Source of the DNA: Lota lota
Taxonomy: Eukaryota; Chordata; Actinopteri; Gadiformes; Lotidae
Direction of reading: 5' to 3'
Length of the DNA: 64,000 nt
Assembly: GCA_026745465.1 (NCBI GenBank)
Contig: JACYXH010000475.1
Location: 292,001-356,000 of the forward strand
This document shows positions 22,447 to 37,400 of this stretch, piece after piece. Under the pieces are notes generated by a model. That model had not been told where the DNA came from and made no database searches. It worked only from the letters and a program-made list of their open reading frames with translations. Made by a program: the position numbers and the translations under genes. How positions within the stretch are numbered: position 1 is the stretch's first letter; each line of letters opens with the position of its first letter.

Positions 22447-23882
22447 TCAGTGTTGAGGATTTAATTCAGTGCTTAGCGAATGATGGAAGTATTCTTTGTG
22501 AGTCCGTTGGTGAGTGCGGAGGTTGCTCCTCTGGGAGAAGCACCTCCCACATATGGTACACGTGTACGGTTTCTCACCCGTGTGGATACGCTGGTGCATC
22601 TCCAGGTGGCTGCTGCGATCAAAGCTTTTGCCACAGAATGGGCATATGAACCACTTCTCCCTCACACGACAATTCTTCAAAGCCCTGATTTGCATTAGGT
22701 CGTACTGATCGCTTGGACAATGTTTATCTGTGGGCCCTAGTCCCATGACCTGGACCTCCATTGGCTGTCCTGGCTGTGCCTGAATTATCCGATCTATGTA
22801 TCCCGCTTCGGATTGATTATTGTCAAGACTGTCCAGTGCATTTTGTATAAACTTCATTTCCTTATCCAGACTTTCCGAAAATTGCTGTGGTCTGAAGATG
22901 CAATCTGAGTCGTCAGTGTCATCGCTGTCTGCAATGGAAACGGATGACCATTGCTGACTGTCCTTGTCTTCCATAGCGCCATCGGCTGCTTGGGGGTCCG
23001 CCTCGGTCGCAGTTTGATTGGAACCGTAGTCCGAATTGTGTTCCATGTCCTGCGCTGGATCCCCCATTTGGAAAGCATCCTCTACGGCCTCTTCCTTTAG
23101 TTCAGCAACATGCGACTCTACAGACTCTTTTTTTAGTTCAGCAACACCCAACTCCTCGTCAACTTCATTGTGCCAAGACCCATGGAGCTCCAACTGTCTT
23201 TGTTCTCTTTGTGTGGGAGTGGGTGTGGAGGTGTTTTCTAATGTGTCTGCCGTCTCTCTGACAATTGGCAATGATTGTTTAGTTTGAATCAAAACAACAA
23301 TGGGCCCTGAGAAGAGAAAAAATGCATTTTCTTAGAATTAGACGCAAAATACAACAATATCATACATTTGATAAAGATATGTGGTTGTAATCGCATACAT
23401 TTTTGTATGGCTACTTTAAACGTATACATACACATATATTTTAAGTATCTACAAATATAGCAAGATGCAGCTCTAGAAGAGTAGAATGAAAATAACAATT
23501 ACAAAATATATAGGTAGATATGAGTATTTAGGACTGAGAAGCATTAGAACTTGGAGATTAGTATTAATACATAAAGAGAAACTCAATTGTCCATACCGTT
23601 ATCATCGGGTTTCCCAAGATGATTTGGTTGCTTTGGTTGCGAAAAACATGGAGCCGAGGGGTGAGCTGATGGTAGCGACTTTGAAATGAGTTCCATCCTT
23701 TCCTTTTCCATCATCAGCACCTTGCTTTTTAGAGATTCGATTTCATCTTCTCGTTGGCGTATCTCAAGTTGCACAAAGGCAAAGGCATCGTCCCACAATT
23801 TACTTATTTCTACGATTGCAGTCTTGGCTAGCATGTCCATGACTGAGGATAGCCTGCTTTGAAATACGACAACGTTTGCCAT
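22447..23882 (-). CDS. ZNF-A: C2H2 zinc-finger protein with fish-type N-terminal helical module
   Basis: Two exons on the minus strand, 23882-23597 and 23306-22447, join in phase 1 to 381 residues. Exon 1 carries the helical module shared by five genes here ([20 protein letters not shown] and then KLWDD), followed by a predicted coiled coil rich in E, K and L. Exon 2 has an acidic linker with LKKE and LKEE motifs, then two C2H2 fingers ([10 protein letters not shown] and [10 protein letters not shown]) joined by a TGEKP linker. Helix positions -1, 2, 3 and 6 read R-S-H-M and Q-S-N-T. It is presumably a nuclear DNA-binding regulator; two fingers alone would give short site specificity. The start at 23882 is chosen by alignment with ZNF-B and ZNF-E; an in-frame ATG at 23900 is an alternative. 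No orthologue was recognised. Confidence 0.82.
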
Positions 23883-24686
23883 GTTTTCCTGGATGAGCAT
23901 TTCCACCCGATCGGAACCTTACCTACCAAGAAAGTGACAAATGTGCTTTCAATGATAAACGAAACAATATTACCATAAATGAATAGCTAACAGTGACGAC
24001 CGACTTCCGTACATAAGATACATTCAGGCGAATGCCGTGATCACGTGACCCTTCCCATACGGTATCTTTGGTAGGACAAAACGTTTCAGTGACATTAACT
24101 CTGCATTACGCGGTTAGGGTTCAATGAAATAATAGTGACAATGCAGTTAAATACATATATTGATTTTAATACGCAACAACGGCAGCACATACACTCCACT
24201 TACTACATCCATATGATACTTTAAAATAATACAAAGTCATCACAAGACTTGACGTTTTCTGATTACAAAACAGTTGAGTGAACACAAGAGCAAGAGCACC
24301 AAGCACTAAACTCAAAAATAGGAAGATCAGCACCTCCGGTGAATACATTTGGTGATTGCAGTTGCTCTTTATGATTGGCTAAAAACTGTGCCAGGGTTAT
24401 CAATCTAGAAATTTAATGACAACAATAATGTACTGTTTCATTGTTATTGTCCCTGAGTTTTTATTTAATTGAAATCCATGATTGGCTTCTAACTAGTCTG
24501 AGTCTTGTTTGCATACAGTATGCATGCACAAAGTATAGCTGTTTTTAACTTGCCAATCTATAGACCATTTAATTAAATCATTACTTCCCAGACTTATTGG
24601 ATCTCAATTTGATAGTATTATCTCAGGACAGACAGACCTAGTTTAATACTGGAATATATAGCTGAACACTTCATTTTCTGAGTGCA

Positions 24687-25661
24687 GGGACCTGTTCCAA
24701 GAAGCTGGTTAAGATGGCACTCACTCTGTATCTAAGCATGCTGTCATGGCAGGCTTTTGAAGACATCACCAATCACACACAGAAATCGAAAAGAGTATGG
24801 ATTGTAACCAAGATATTACTTTACTGCAGCCAAAGAAGACATTCTGGTTATGTATGACATGAGGACTTTCTGCATGTACAGCCTATGATAAAAGTAGAAT
24901 ATTTTCTGAACATGTTAACAGAGTAGTCCTGCATGCCACGTGTTTGTCTTTATTCAAAACAATGTGTATAGAATACAATGGACACTGCACACAGGAGGAG
25001 CATGATGAGTTGTGACCTTTCCAGGGGCATTTTTGGCCTCTGAAATGTAACCCACCTTATAAACAAGGTGTATAATGAATTTAATTTAAAATGTGAGGTT
25101 GAAAAGGTTTGAAGGTGCTGTTCGATTTAAGAACTGTTATTTCAGTGCAATTTGTTAGAACTGGCTATCCGTCAGCTTTGAATGAGTGAAATGTGCTGTG
25201 AGACATCTGTTTTGAGTTGACTTCTGTTTTGTGCCTGCTTCTATATGAGCCCATTTCGGTTTTAAGACCATACCCGGCTAATTATTCAGGGAATACATCT
25301 TGCCTGTCAATCACAAACACAGGCTGGGAGCAGAGAAGGAGGATACTTATTTTGGTTGTTTAGCTTCAAAATCTTCCTCTCTTCTGCGCTCTCTCTTGAC
25401 AACTCTCGAATGTTGCCTGCAGCAGCTAAAATATTGTCAAAAGATGAGGATATAAACATGTTGGTTGCCAATATTTAAAACCAATTACTATATGCATGAT
25501 AAAAGTCATCGCTGCAGGTGTGAGCAGGGTTAACTCAAACAGAACCTGCTAAATGCAGCAGGTTCTGAGCATAAGTTTTAATGCTATCTGAATGGAGTTT
25601 GCTCCATTCTTTGTATCTTGAACAGAACATTTTCAAAATCAGGCTTTCTGGAACAGGTGCC
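24687..25661. mobile_element. Possible degenerate DNA transposon with imperfect terminal inverted repeats
   Basis: GGGACCTGTTCCAAGAAGCT at the left end and the reverse complement of GGCACCTGTTCCAGAAAGCC at the right end form imperfect terminal inverted repeats, about 975 bases apart. The termini resemble the GGGCCTGTTTCAGAAAGC ends of a common teleost non-autonomous element. An internal palindrome, AACCTGCT/AGCAGGTT, is at 25543-25564. I saw no clear target-site duplication and no transposase. Confidence 0.4.
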
Positions 25662-25835
25662 AGGTGAAATTCAAACCAAGCCTGCAAACTACAATATTAC
25701 AGCCACTCTGTTAGTCCTAAAATAATCTCTAATTAGCCTATTTAGTAGTTTATCCTAGTACATATACTACCAACTCAGTTTCTGTGAAAAAAAAAAACAA
25801 GTAAATAGAAAATAGTCAAACTTGACCGTTCCCTT

Positions 25836-26259
25836 TTAAAGTGACAATGTGTAAGACTTGTGCCTCTATTGACAGAAATACAACATCGCAACCGCTTTCG
25901 TCTTAACGTTGCCCCTCCCACTTGCTGCGGTTGCCAGCACTCACTCAATGACAACCAGCAGCCAAAGCCAACACACTAAACTCATTTAAAAACTCAGCTG
26001 TGACAGTTATTAATTACTCTCCACCTCTCAAAAATACAGGGAAATCACAACCCCCTGGAGTAACTACAAGTAAGCACAATATTTTACTCTGGCCTGAAGT
26101 AAAGCTTTCAAAATACAATACATCAGGTACAGGGGGAAATTGATTGTATGGGATTATGGCTATTTGTAGCTTTCAGCATGTACTACAGGTATATCTACAT
26201 AATTTTACATAAAAACATTTATAAATGTGTAAAGTCAATCTTACACATTGTCACTTTAA
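25836..26259. mobile_element. MITE with TTAA target sites (piggyBac-type)
   Basis: TTAA at 25836-25839 and at 26256-26259 bracket a 416-base element. Its termini, AGTGACAATGTGTAAGA and TCTTACACATTGTCACT, are exact inverted repeats over 17 bases. TTAA duplication with short perfect inverted ends is characteristic of piggyBac-type elements. It has no coding capacity, so it is a non-autonomous copy. The intact termini suggest a fairly recent insertion. Confidence 0.8.
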
Positions 26260-26378
26260 TAACCCAACTTACAATTTCAGAAAAACATTAAACAATTTAA
26301 TATTTTGCTCAATGACCCTTCGAAGCTTCAAGTTTGTTTCCGTTTACTTTGTCCACACGGTGGCCTCCTGCGGAAGGA

Positions 26379-29421
<3,043 letters not shown>

Positions 29422-30855
29422 CTTGTTACGTGTTTTTCTCCCAATATAGATACAAAACGGTCGAAGTACGATGAATCGTTATGAAACGAAAATACACAAG
29501 ATTGGTATTGGTGAGGGGAGAATGAACTGCGTACGAAGCGGTACAATGGATATGGAGCTGTAGGCGTTCAGACATACACCGAGGAAAAAAAAAAACGACA
29601 CGCTACGCCTGTTGGACCCCTTATGATGACGTTGCCTCGATATGAAACGTCGGTAATATATCCGCAAGGCAAATGCGCCCAGCTATCATTGGGTCAATCA
29701 ATCAACCAACAAATCATAAATTGTACCACTCGATCGGCGGTAACAATGCTTTTATGTTGGTTTTCAGTAAGCCCATATTAGTAGCTGCACCAGCAGAACT
29801 CATTGTCTGCAACTCTCCAGACTGTAGTCCCACAAATCAGATTAAAGGTACTATATGTAACGTTGACACCGAGCGTTTAAAAATAGGTACTGCAGTCCAA
29901 ATTCTTCATTATTGGAGAGAGTCGTCTCCAGCCGCCCCCTCCTCCCACGACTTGAAGCGTACGCAAGTTCCAGGTTGAGGGTACTGACCAAAGTCAAGCT
30001 CAAAATTACATTTTGAACTCCAAGATGTGTTGTGTTTTAGCACGGATGGAGCTTTTTCGAAAGAGGAAGCGGCTTTTTAGGTTGGGTAGAATCTAGTACA
30101 ATCTCAGTTTGTAGTTATTTTTGCTTGTTTCCATGGCTGCAGCATACTGTTCATGGGTGCCAATTTGCTTAAGACCTGGCAACCCGAGTTACTCTGAGAA
30201 CAGTGAATGGCAGTTGTACGTTTCCGGCCCAGGCTCTGCGCTGTCTCCCCCAGAAGTTCTGCTACCACACAATAGGACTGCAGGATCCGAAATTATCCAG
30301 ACTGTAGTACATAGGGCTCATGGACTGTTAAAAGATAGGCCTACTTTTTTTTTTGCATTGCAATTTATTGCAAAATGTATTCATATAATCAATTACAAAT
30401 GGCTCAGGTTTCCTGTTGATTTAATGAAAATTCGAGCCATTAATAGCAATGAAGAGTAGGTCATATTGCTGATAATCAAATAAATTAGAAAACATAATCT
30501 AGATTCTAGAGTGTGATACAATGTATTTTAAATTGCCAATATTGATTGGCCATTTGCTGATTAGTAATTATAAAATACAACTATATTAGATTAGATTGGG
30601 TTTGTGCATTTTATGAAACTATTTTATCATTTTATCTCAAGTGTTGTACAGCAATATGTACAGCACGATATTTCATTAGATATGAACACAAAATCTATGA
30701 CACCTTTAGGATCCATAACCAACTTTAAATTTCAATCAAAATTAATCTGTTTCCTTCCTTTCCAGTAAATTAAAGGCCCACAAAGTGGTAAGATAGGAGA
30801 AATAGATGTTATGTGGAGATAGGCTGGTCTGTAATAATGTGTGCTACATACATAA

Positions 30856-30916
<61 letters not shown>

Positions 30917-31871
30917 CAAGGCAAGCAGAGATACTCAGGAAGTCAACAGGGGAAGTATAGCGGTTTTTTGCGTCACCGTTTTTTGTGTGTTGCTGCTGCC
31001 ATTTGTGTGCTGTTGCAGTGCGAAGGTAGGTAAATGTTTATCTTCTGATTATCCTTTCAACTGTTCTACTTTTAAACTTCTACTAACGTTCATTAGGGAA
31101 ACAGGTGAGGAGGGCCGAAAGAAGGGTAGGAAGAGTCAGGTGTGGCAGAGGTAACATGAATACAGAGACATGCCATAGTTATCACTTTTTGGACTCCATT
31201 TCCGCTCGCTCAACACTGCAGACATGATCATAGCTCATGCTAGGCTTCCGGGATAGTCAAAATCCCAAAATGGCTGTTGACAGGCTGTAGGGCAGACAAC
31301 CGGCAGCATGATGGAGGGATGTAACATCCATTAACCCCAGGTCAGAGCTTACGTTTTCTTTAGGGTTTTTGTTACATGTACTTCTACATACGCCCTGGGA
31401 GAAAAGGAAAACGTGACTGAATGTATAGGAACTTGGTTACGCAGCAAAATAGGAGAACTTGTTAAGGGTGGGGTCTGTCAATTGAAAATAAAATGAAAGC
31501 TAACTTTTAAAGTTGAGTTTGCATGTTCAGTCATTCATTCAGTACTGTGAAGTTTGCTGCATTTGCATGTAGATAAACTATACCGTTTTTTGGCTCTCAA
31601 TTTACAGGTTGCACCTGCCCCAAAAACAAGTTGACGACACAATCTACGTATTTTTATGTTTTTATGATGCACCATAGCACCACCACAAGTAAGCAGTCCA
31701 ACCCCTGAAGGATGTGAGATAGCCCCGGTTTCACTCTAAAACCCACCGTTGCTGGTTAGACTCAACCAGGGGTCTAGGGGGCCGAATCCACTCCCTCACT
31801 CACTTTCACCCACAAACGGAGCACAGCGGCCTGGATGTGAGCAGAGCTGCGGCGGGAGGGACCAGGAAGAC
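29422..31871. other. Divergent promoter interval between ZNF-B and ARHGAP30
   Basis: The two flanking genes point away from each other here. No coding exon was recognised. It includes a GA microsatellite (30859-30914) and AT-rich spacer. The final 150 bases before 31872 are probably ARHGAP30 5' UTR. A TTAAAGGTACTATATGTAAC segment at 29842 resembles a MITE terminus, but no matching second end was found. Confidence 0.5.
30859..30914. repeat. (GA)n microsatellite
   Basis: About 28 pure GA units in the ZNF-B/ARHGAP30 interval. It makes Arg-Glu open frames that are not genes. Confidence 0.95.
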
Positions 31872-34432
31872 ATGCGGAGAGTCCGGAGAAAGGGGGCCAA
31901 TAAGGAGAAGGTGTTCGGCTGTGATCTGCAGGAACATCTGGCCGCCTCTTCTCAAGAGAGTAAGCAGCTTTGGGGCCTTCGGTTCTGTTCAATTCCACTC
32001 TTCTCTTCTTCTTTTTTCTTTATCAATAGAAAACGTATTTTGCACAAATTTGTCTTTTTCACTTCACTTTAAGGAGATCTAGCTAACCAGGCACAAAAAC
32101 TGATAAACTGAATAGAAAGTATGCCACATAGTATAACAACTAATTAACAAATGAATTAACAAGATATTTCACATCATGTCTTGACTATGACTGTGTATCA
32201 TCCATCCGTCCATCCATCCACAGTTCCACATGTGTTGCGGATCTGCAGCGAGTTCATCGAGGAGCACGGAGTGGTCGATGGCATCTATCGGCTGTCCGGG
32301 GTATCTTCCAATATACAGAAACTGAGGTGTGTAGGTGGTGCAAATGTTCCCTGTGTGGCTTGTCCATAATATAACAGATGCACGAGATATGTACTGTATG
32401 TCAATATGCATGGGATGCATGATGTGAATGTCAGTACCGGTGTTCACCAGGAGTGAGTTTGACAACGAAGCCAGTCCGGACCTCCACAAGGATTTGTACC
32501 TGCAGGACATCCACTGTGTCAGCTCCCTGTGCAAGGCCTACTTCCGGGAGCTGCCTAACCCACTGCTCACCTACAACCTCTATGACAAGTTTGCCGTGAG
32601 TGATATACACGTTCGTTAGTCTGATGGCAAAAACAGTACGTATTCAGTACATGTTTACGGTGCCACTTAGTCTGTGCCAAAAGTGGGAGGAGGACGTACA
32701 GAAACAAAATTAAACCAAAAGAAAGAAATACATTGAAGGAAACGTAAAACATTTTTGTGTAACAGAAACAAGTATGTGCAGCAGAAATTGTTTGTGAGTC
32801 ACAAAAAGTTGGACCCAAACAAGGTTGAACATGGAAAATGAATCGCAGTAACTACAAACCAAACCATTTCTGCACAGGAGGCTGTGGCCATCCAGTTGGA
32901 GGAAGAGAGATTGGTGAAGATAAGAGATGTGCTAAAGGAGCTACCTGCCCTTCATTACAGGTACATATTTATATAGCAGAGACAGAGAATATAAAGTGAG
33001 AGTGTATGTAAATTGGAAAAGAGGGCACATTAGTAGGTATCTTATAAACAGTGTTTAAACTCCATTTCTGTTTGATCTTTGTCTCCTCTGAGGACTCTGG
33101 AGTTTCTCATGTGCCACCTTGTGAGAATGGCTTCCCACTCCTCAGAGACCAACATGCACTCCAGGAACCTGGCCATCGTCTGGGCCCCCAATCTCCTTAG
33201 GTTGGTTTAACAATTACTTTAATTTAACATTCAGATTAATAACACCGTTTTCATAAGTCACAGGAGGGGTTGAAAACCTACTTGCAGGTGGGTGATGATG
33301 AAAGGGATCTGTGAGTGATCTGTATCAAAGCCCTGATCCCTTTGCTTTGATCTGGATTTTAGATACTGGAAAAAACATTTCACATTGTGGAAACATGATT
33401 CAATTGTGTCTTCTGTAGAGTGTCTGGGTTAAATGAACATAACTGATTGACTTGAGATAAAAAAAAAAAGGAGTCATTTGATCTCAATGTAACTAACCTA
33501 ATTTGACCTACGTTTTATTGGACCTCAATTTGACCTAAATTACATTTTCTTGATTAAATGTATTTTGTGTGCGTGTGAAGGTCCAAGGACATTGAGAACT
33601 CTGGGTTCAACGGTACGGCAGCCTTCATGGAGGTGAGGGTGCAGTCCATCGTGGTGGAATTCATCCTCACACACGTCTCTCAGCTCTTCAGTGGGCAAGG
33701 TGCGTCTGCAGAGCTACGACACATGGACGGTATGCTGGTCTTCTGATAGTCCGAGCATGGACCATGAAAATCACAGGTTTAGTGTCGTATTTACAACTAG
33801 AACTTTGAATGACATCAAATGTGCTCAAATATGTATTAGGTTGTTGGGTAATGTTACAAGATGTTTCAAAGTGTATCCGTGGTATAATTTATAGTATACA
33901 TTTCTTCCGTATGGACTGATATGTGTTTTGCAAGCACACCTTGGTAGTTCATAGGTAGTTTAAACCTTTTTTTCTAATCTAACTTTGTGTTCCAGGTGTA
34001 CCACAGGACAGGCGGACATCCTTACCCTCCACAACTGTAACGTGTGGTCCGGAGGAACCAATCCTTCGGGACCTTCCTCCAAATATGGCCCACTACGGCA
34101 ACATAAGCCCTGGGGATGGTCCAATTGCCATGAGACCCTACCATGCTATTATTGAAGGCACTGACAAGTATGTATAATTATCCTTGTGTATTATACATAT
34201 ATATATATATATATATATCCTAGTGACTGCCTAGCCTACTATCTTGCACACTTATCTGTTCACTGATGCAACCAAGCTTGCATCTATGTTGGTGCTCATC
34301 CTAATCTAGCAATTAATAACAATGATTAGGGTGTATGTGGGTATTTTGCAACCTTAGTAAATGCCGGCATGTGTGTGCTTGTGTGTGTGTTTGTGTGTGA
34401 GTGTGTGGGCTTGTGTGTGTGTGTGAGGGGGC

Positions 34433-34481
<49 letters not shown>

Positions 34482-37400
34482 CCTTATCCAAATAAGGAGG
34501 AAGGGGTCTCTCAAGGGCAGGAAATGGATGTCCATCTTCAACATCGGAGGACGATTCCACGAACCGTGGAGAAGAAGCAAGAACTCTCTAAAAGGTAATT
34601 CAATGAGATGTGCTGTCATTTATCAGGCTTTTCCGGGCAGTAGCACAAGAGGACAACTGCTCCAACCTCTTTAATCCTATATGTTTTTGTTGTGTTTTTC
34701 TGTCAGAGAAAGACAGGTCTTCATTGAGGCCGGCCAGAAGTATGGACTCCCTCAGCATTCAAACGTTTACAAATGAAGGTACAGTTAAAATAACATTATT
34801 TTCGGTTTCTTACGTTCAAACAGGAAAGTTATCTGTATCTTACCAGCGGATTAAAAAGAAGTTAGTGAGCACGGGTCTACATTTAGAATGTAAAAGTCCC
34901 ACCACGTTTTTTTGGGCTCCACCCAATTTAGTTTTTCTAATCAGCAAATTACGATGGTTCACTGCAAATCAGGTTGGGTGAATTTTACTGGATAGACTAT
35001 GTTGCTTACAAATTTTCAAATGCATGTATATATTGATTGTGTGAATCCATCCATTCCTGTGTGAAACACAAGAAATAAGAAGGCATATACAGTGGTTGTT
35101 TAGGAAAATGTTAGCTTTCACCACACATTTTAGCTGATCAATAGGAATTGGAATACATTTGATTGCCTACTCCCTTAAGCTCTTAAATATGAGCTGTGAC
35201 ATGAATTACAATCTTGGGCCAGATAAGCAACATCCTCATTACATGATGTAGGTATTACCTCACAGTATTGTGTAAGATCTCATTTAAATGTTTTTCTTCA
35301 AATTATGTTTTGGGATATACCATTGTCAGAAACCTCTAATTTTTTTCAACAAAATGTTTAGGATCCAGGCACCCTGTCCAGCACTCCTCCGCCATATCCG
35401 GGTCGGGGGCCATCCCCAGTCCCCTAGCCAGCACAGAGGCCGGGCCCCCTCCCGGTGCCACGGGCGGCAGCGGGTATGCCGTCACCTACCGCAGGGGCAC
35501 CGGCGTCCTGAGCGGGGGTGCGGGGACTCAGGGCACGTACAGCGCCCTGGCCATGGAAGGCATTGGGGGCGGCACCGCGAGCGGAGACGGCTCGCTGGCG
35601 AACCCCTCCAGATCCCCGGGCCAATCCTCGGCCAAGCTGGGCCGTCGAGCGGCCATGCATATCTCCGGGCCCCACATGGTCACCGTGCCCCTCCATATCA
35701 CCTCCAACCTGGCCCTGGGGGTGCTGCAGGGGGGCGGAGGGGACAGGGTCGTCCACTGCGGCAGGGAAAGGGACGGAGGAGACCGGGCCGAGAGTAAAGC
35801 GAGAGGAAGTGGGAAGGTGGAGCCAAAGGATGAGAAGAAGAGTGAGGTAGACGGAAAGAAGGAGCAAGAAGGAGGAGGAGGAGAAGAAGTCGTAGAAGGA
35901 GGAGAAGGAGGAGGAGAAGTCATAGGAGAAGGAGGAGGAGGAGAAGTCATAGGAGGAGAAGGAGAAGGAGAAGGAGAAGGAGAAGGAGAAGGAGAAGGAG
36001 AAGGAGAAGGAGAAGGAGAAGGAGAAGGAGAAGGAGAAACTGTTGTCATAATAGAAACATTGGTAGAGGACAAGAAAGATGAACAGAATCACCTGGAAGA
36101 AGACGGGGAGAGCAAGGAAAATTGGAAGCCAGACGTGCAGAGCGGTGGGGAAGAGGAGGGAGACAGCGAGGTGATGAGCGAAGATGAGGGGGTCATGGAC
36201 GTCCCAGATGGAGAGCAAGGTGCTGAAATTGTGAACTCTGACCTGGACCAATATGTTACTGAAGACACTGAAGATGAATACATGGGTAAGTTATGTATAC
36301 TTTTTGAAAACCCTGCTTGTTATGTATGATAGCTGTCACACTGCTAGTGATGCTTATTCCACAAATGTATTCATGCTCGGGATAAATATTGACTTAGAGT
36401 ATCCTACACACAATATTTGTAAGTTTGCTGTGATTTGAATAGTCCATCAGCAATTAAAGGAATACATTTTGCTATTGCATGTCTAATGGTCCGCAATTTT
36501 TCTTTGACACTTATTACAGTTATGTTATGTACTTGTATGTTATTACAGTGGACCTGCAGTGCATTGGTGCCCACATCAGCTTTATCCTCTTTAGGTGTTA
36601 TCAAATGTATGTACAATAATGTAAATGCCTTCATTTTTACTTCACCCTCAGATATGAAGGGTAAGGGGCTGCTGAATGCAGACGCTCAAGTTGACTGCAG
36701 GTTTGAGATGATGGAGAACAGAGACCACCGTTCATCAGAGGTGCCCAGTGTCCTAGACGTCCCTGGGCTGGAGGGAGATGACAATGAGCTCTCGGGTTAC
36801 GTTCAGGAAAGCTTTGACTTCCTGGACCATATTGACTGCTGTGTCTCAAACCAGGTTTGTGTGTATGTCTGTGCTGCTGCTTTGTTGGATACTTTACATG
36901 TCAAGTGTTAGCGACGCATACGCCTCGTAGTAGTGCACATGTAGCAGTGCTGGGTCCACAGTTACCTGCTTAGTGTGCACATGCTGATTTTGACTGATCT
37001 GAAGGCTTCAGCCTTTACAAAGGCCATATCCAACTAACAGCAACTCAAACATCTCAAAGAACAACATGATAAAGTTATGATTTCAGTGAGTTATGTACAG
37101 TTCTGTGTCTTTATTAGGTTTATTATTGGTGGATTTACCTGAATGAGACACAATTTAAGACTCAGACACAGAAAGAGAACTTCATACGTTAATGTGCGGA
37201 CAGGCTCCAGACAACGTGCGTCCCCAACCAGGATTTGGATGGGATGGATTGGGTGGCTACTTAGTATATTTCTCTCTCTCCATCTCAATCCTCATCTGCA
37301 AACCCCCCTCTTCAGGTGAACGAGTTCTCCGTGGAGCCGCCCGGCTATGAGGACAATGAGTACGAGGAAATGGAAGGGCTGGTTCTCTCCAGCTCCCCCT

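Larger units (their letters stand above)
23910..26378. other. Spacer between ZNF-A and ZNF-B
   Basis: No coding exon was recognised. It contains a possible degenerate DNA-transposon copy (24687-25661) and a piggyBac-type MITE (25836-26259), listed separately. The remainder, including the presumed ZNF-A promoter, is AT-rich and unremarkable. Confidence 0.5.

Noticed and set aside
29842-30330. Possible second MITE beginning TTAAAGGTACTATATGTAAC
   Set aside because: The left end looks like a known type, but I found no matching inverted right end or target duplication.
35424-36251. Minus-strand open frames rich in Ser-Phe or Ser-Pro opposite ARHGAP30 exon 10
   Set aside because: They mirror the GGAGAA coding repeat; the plus frame continues the ARHGAP30 reading frame on both sides.
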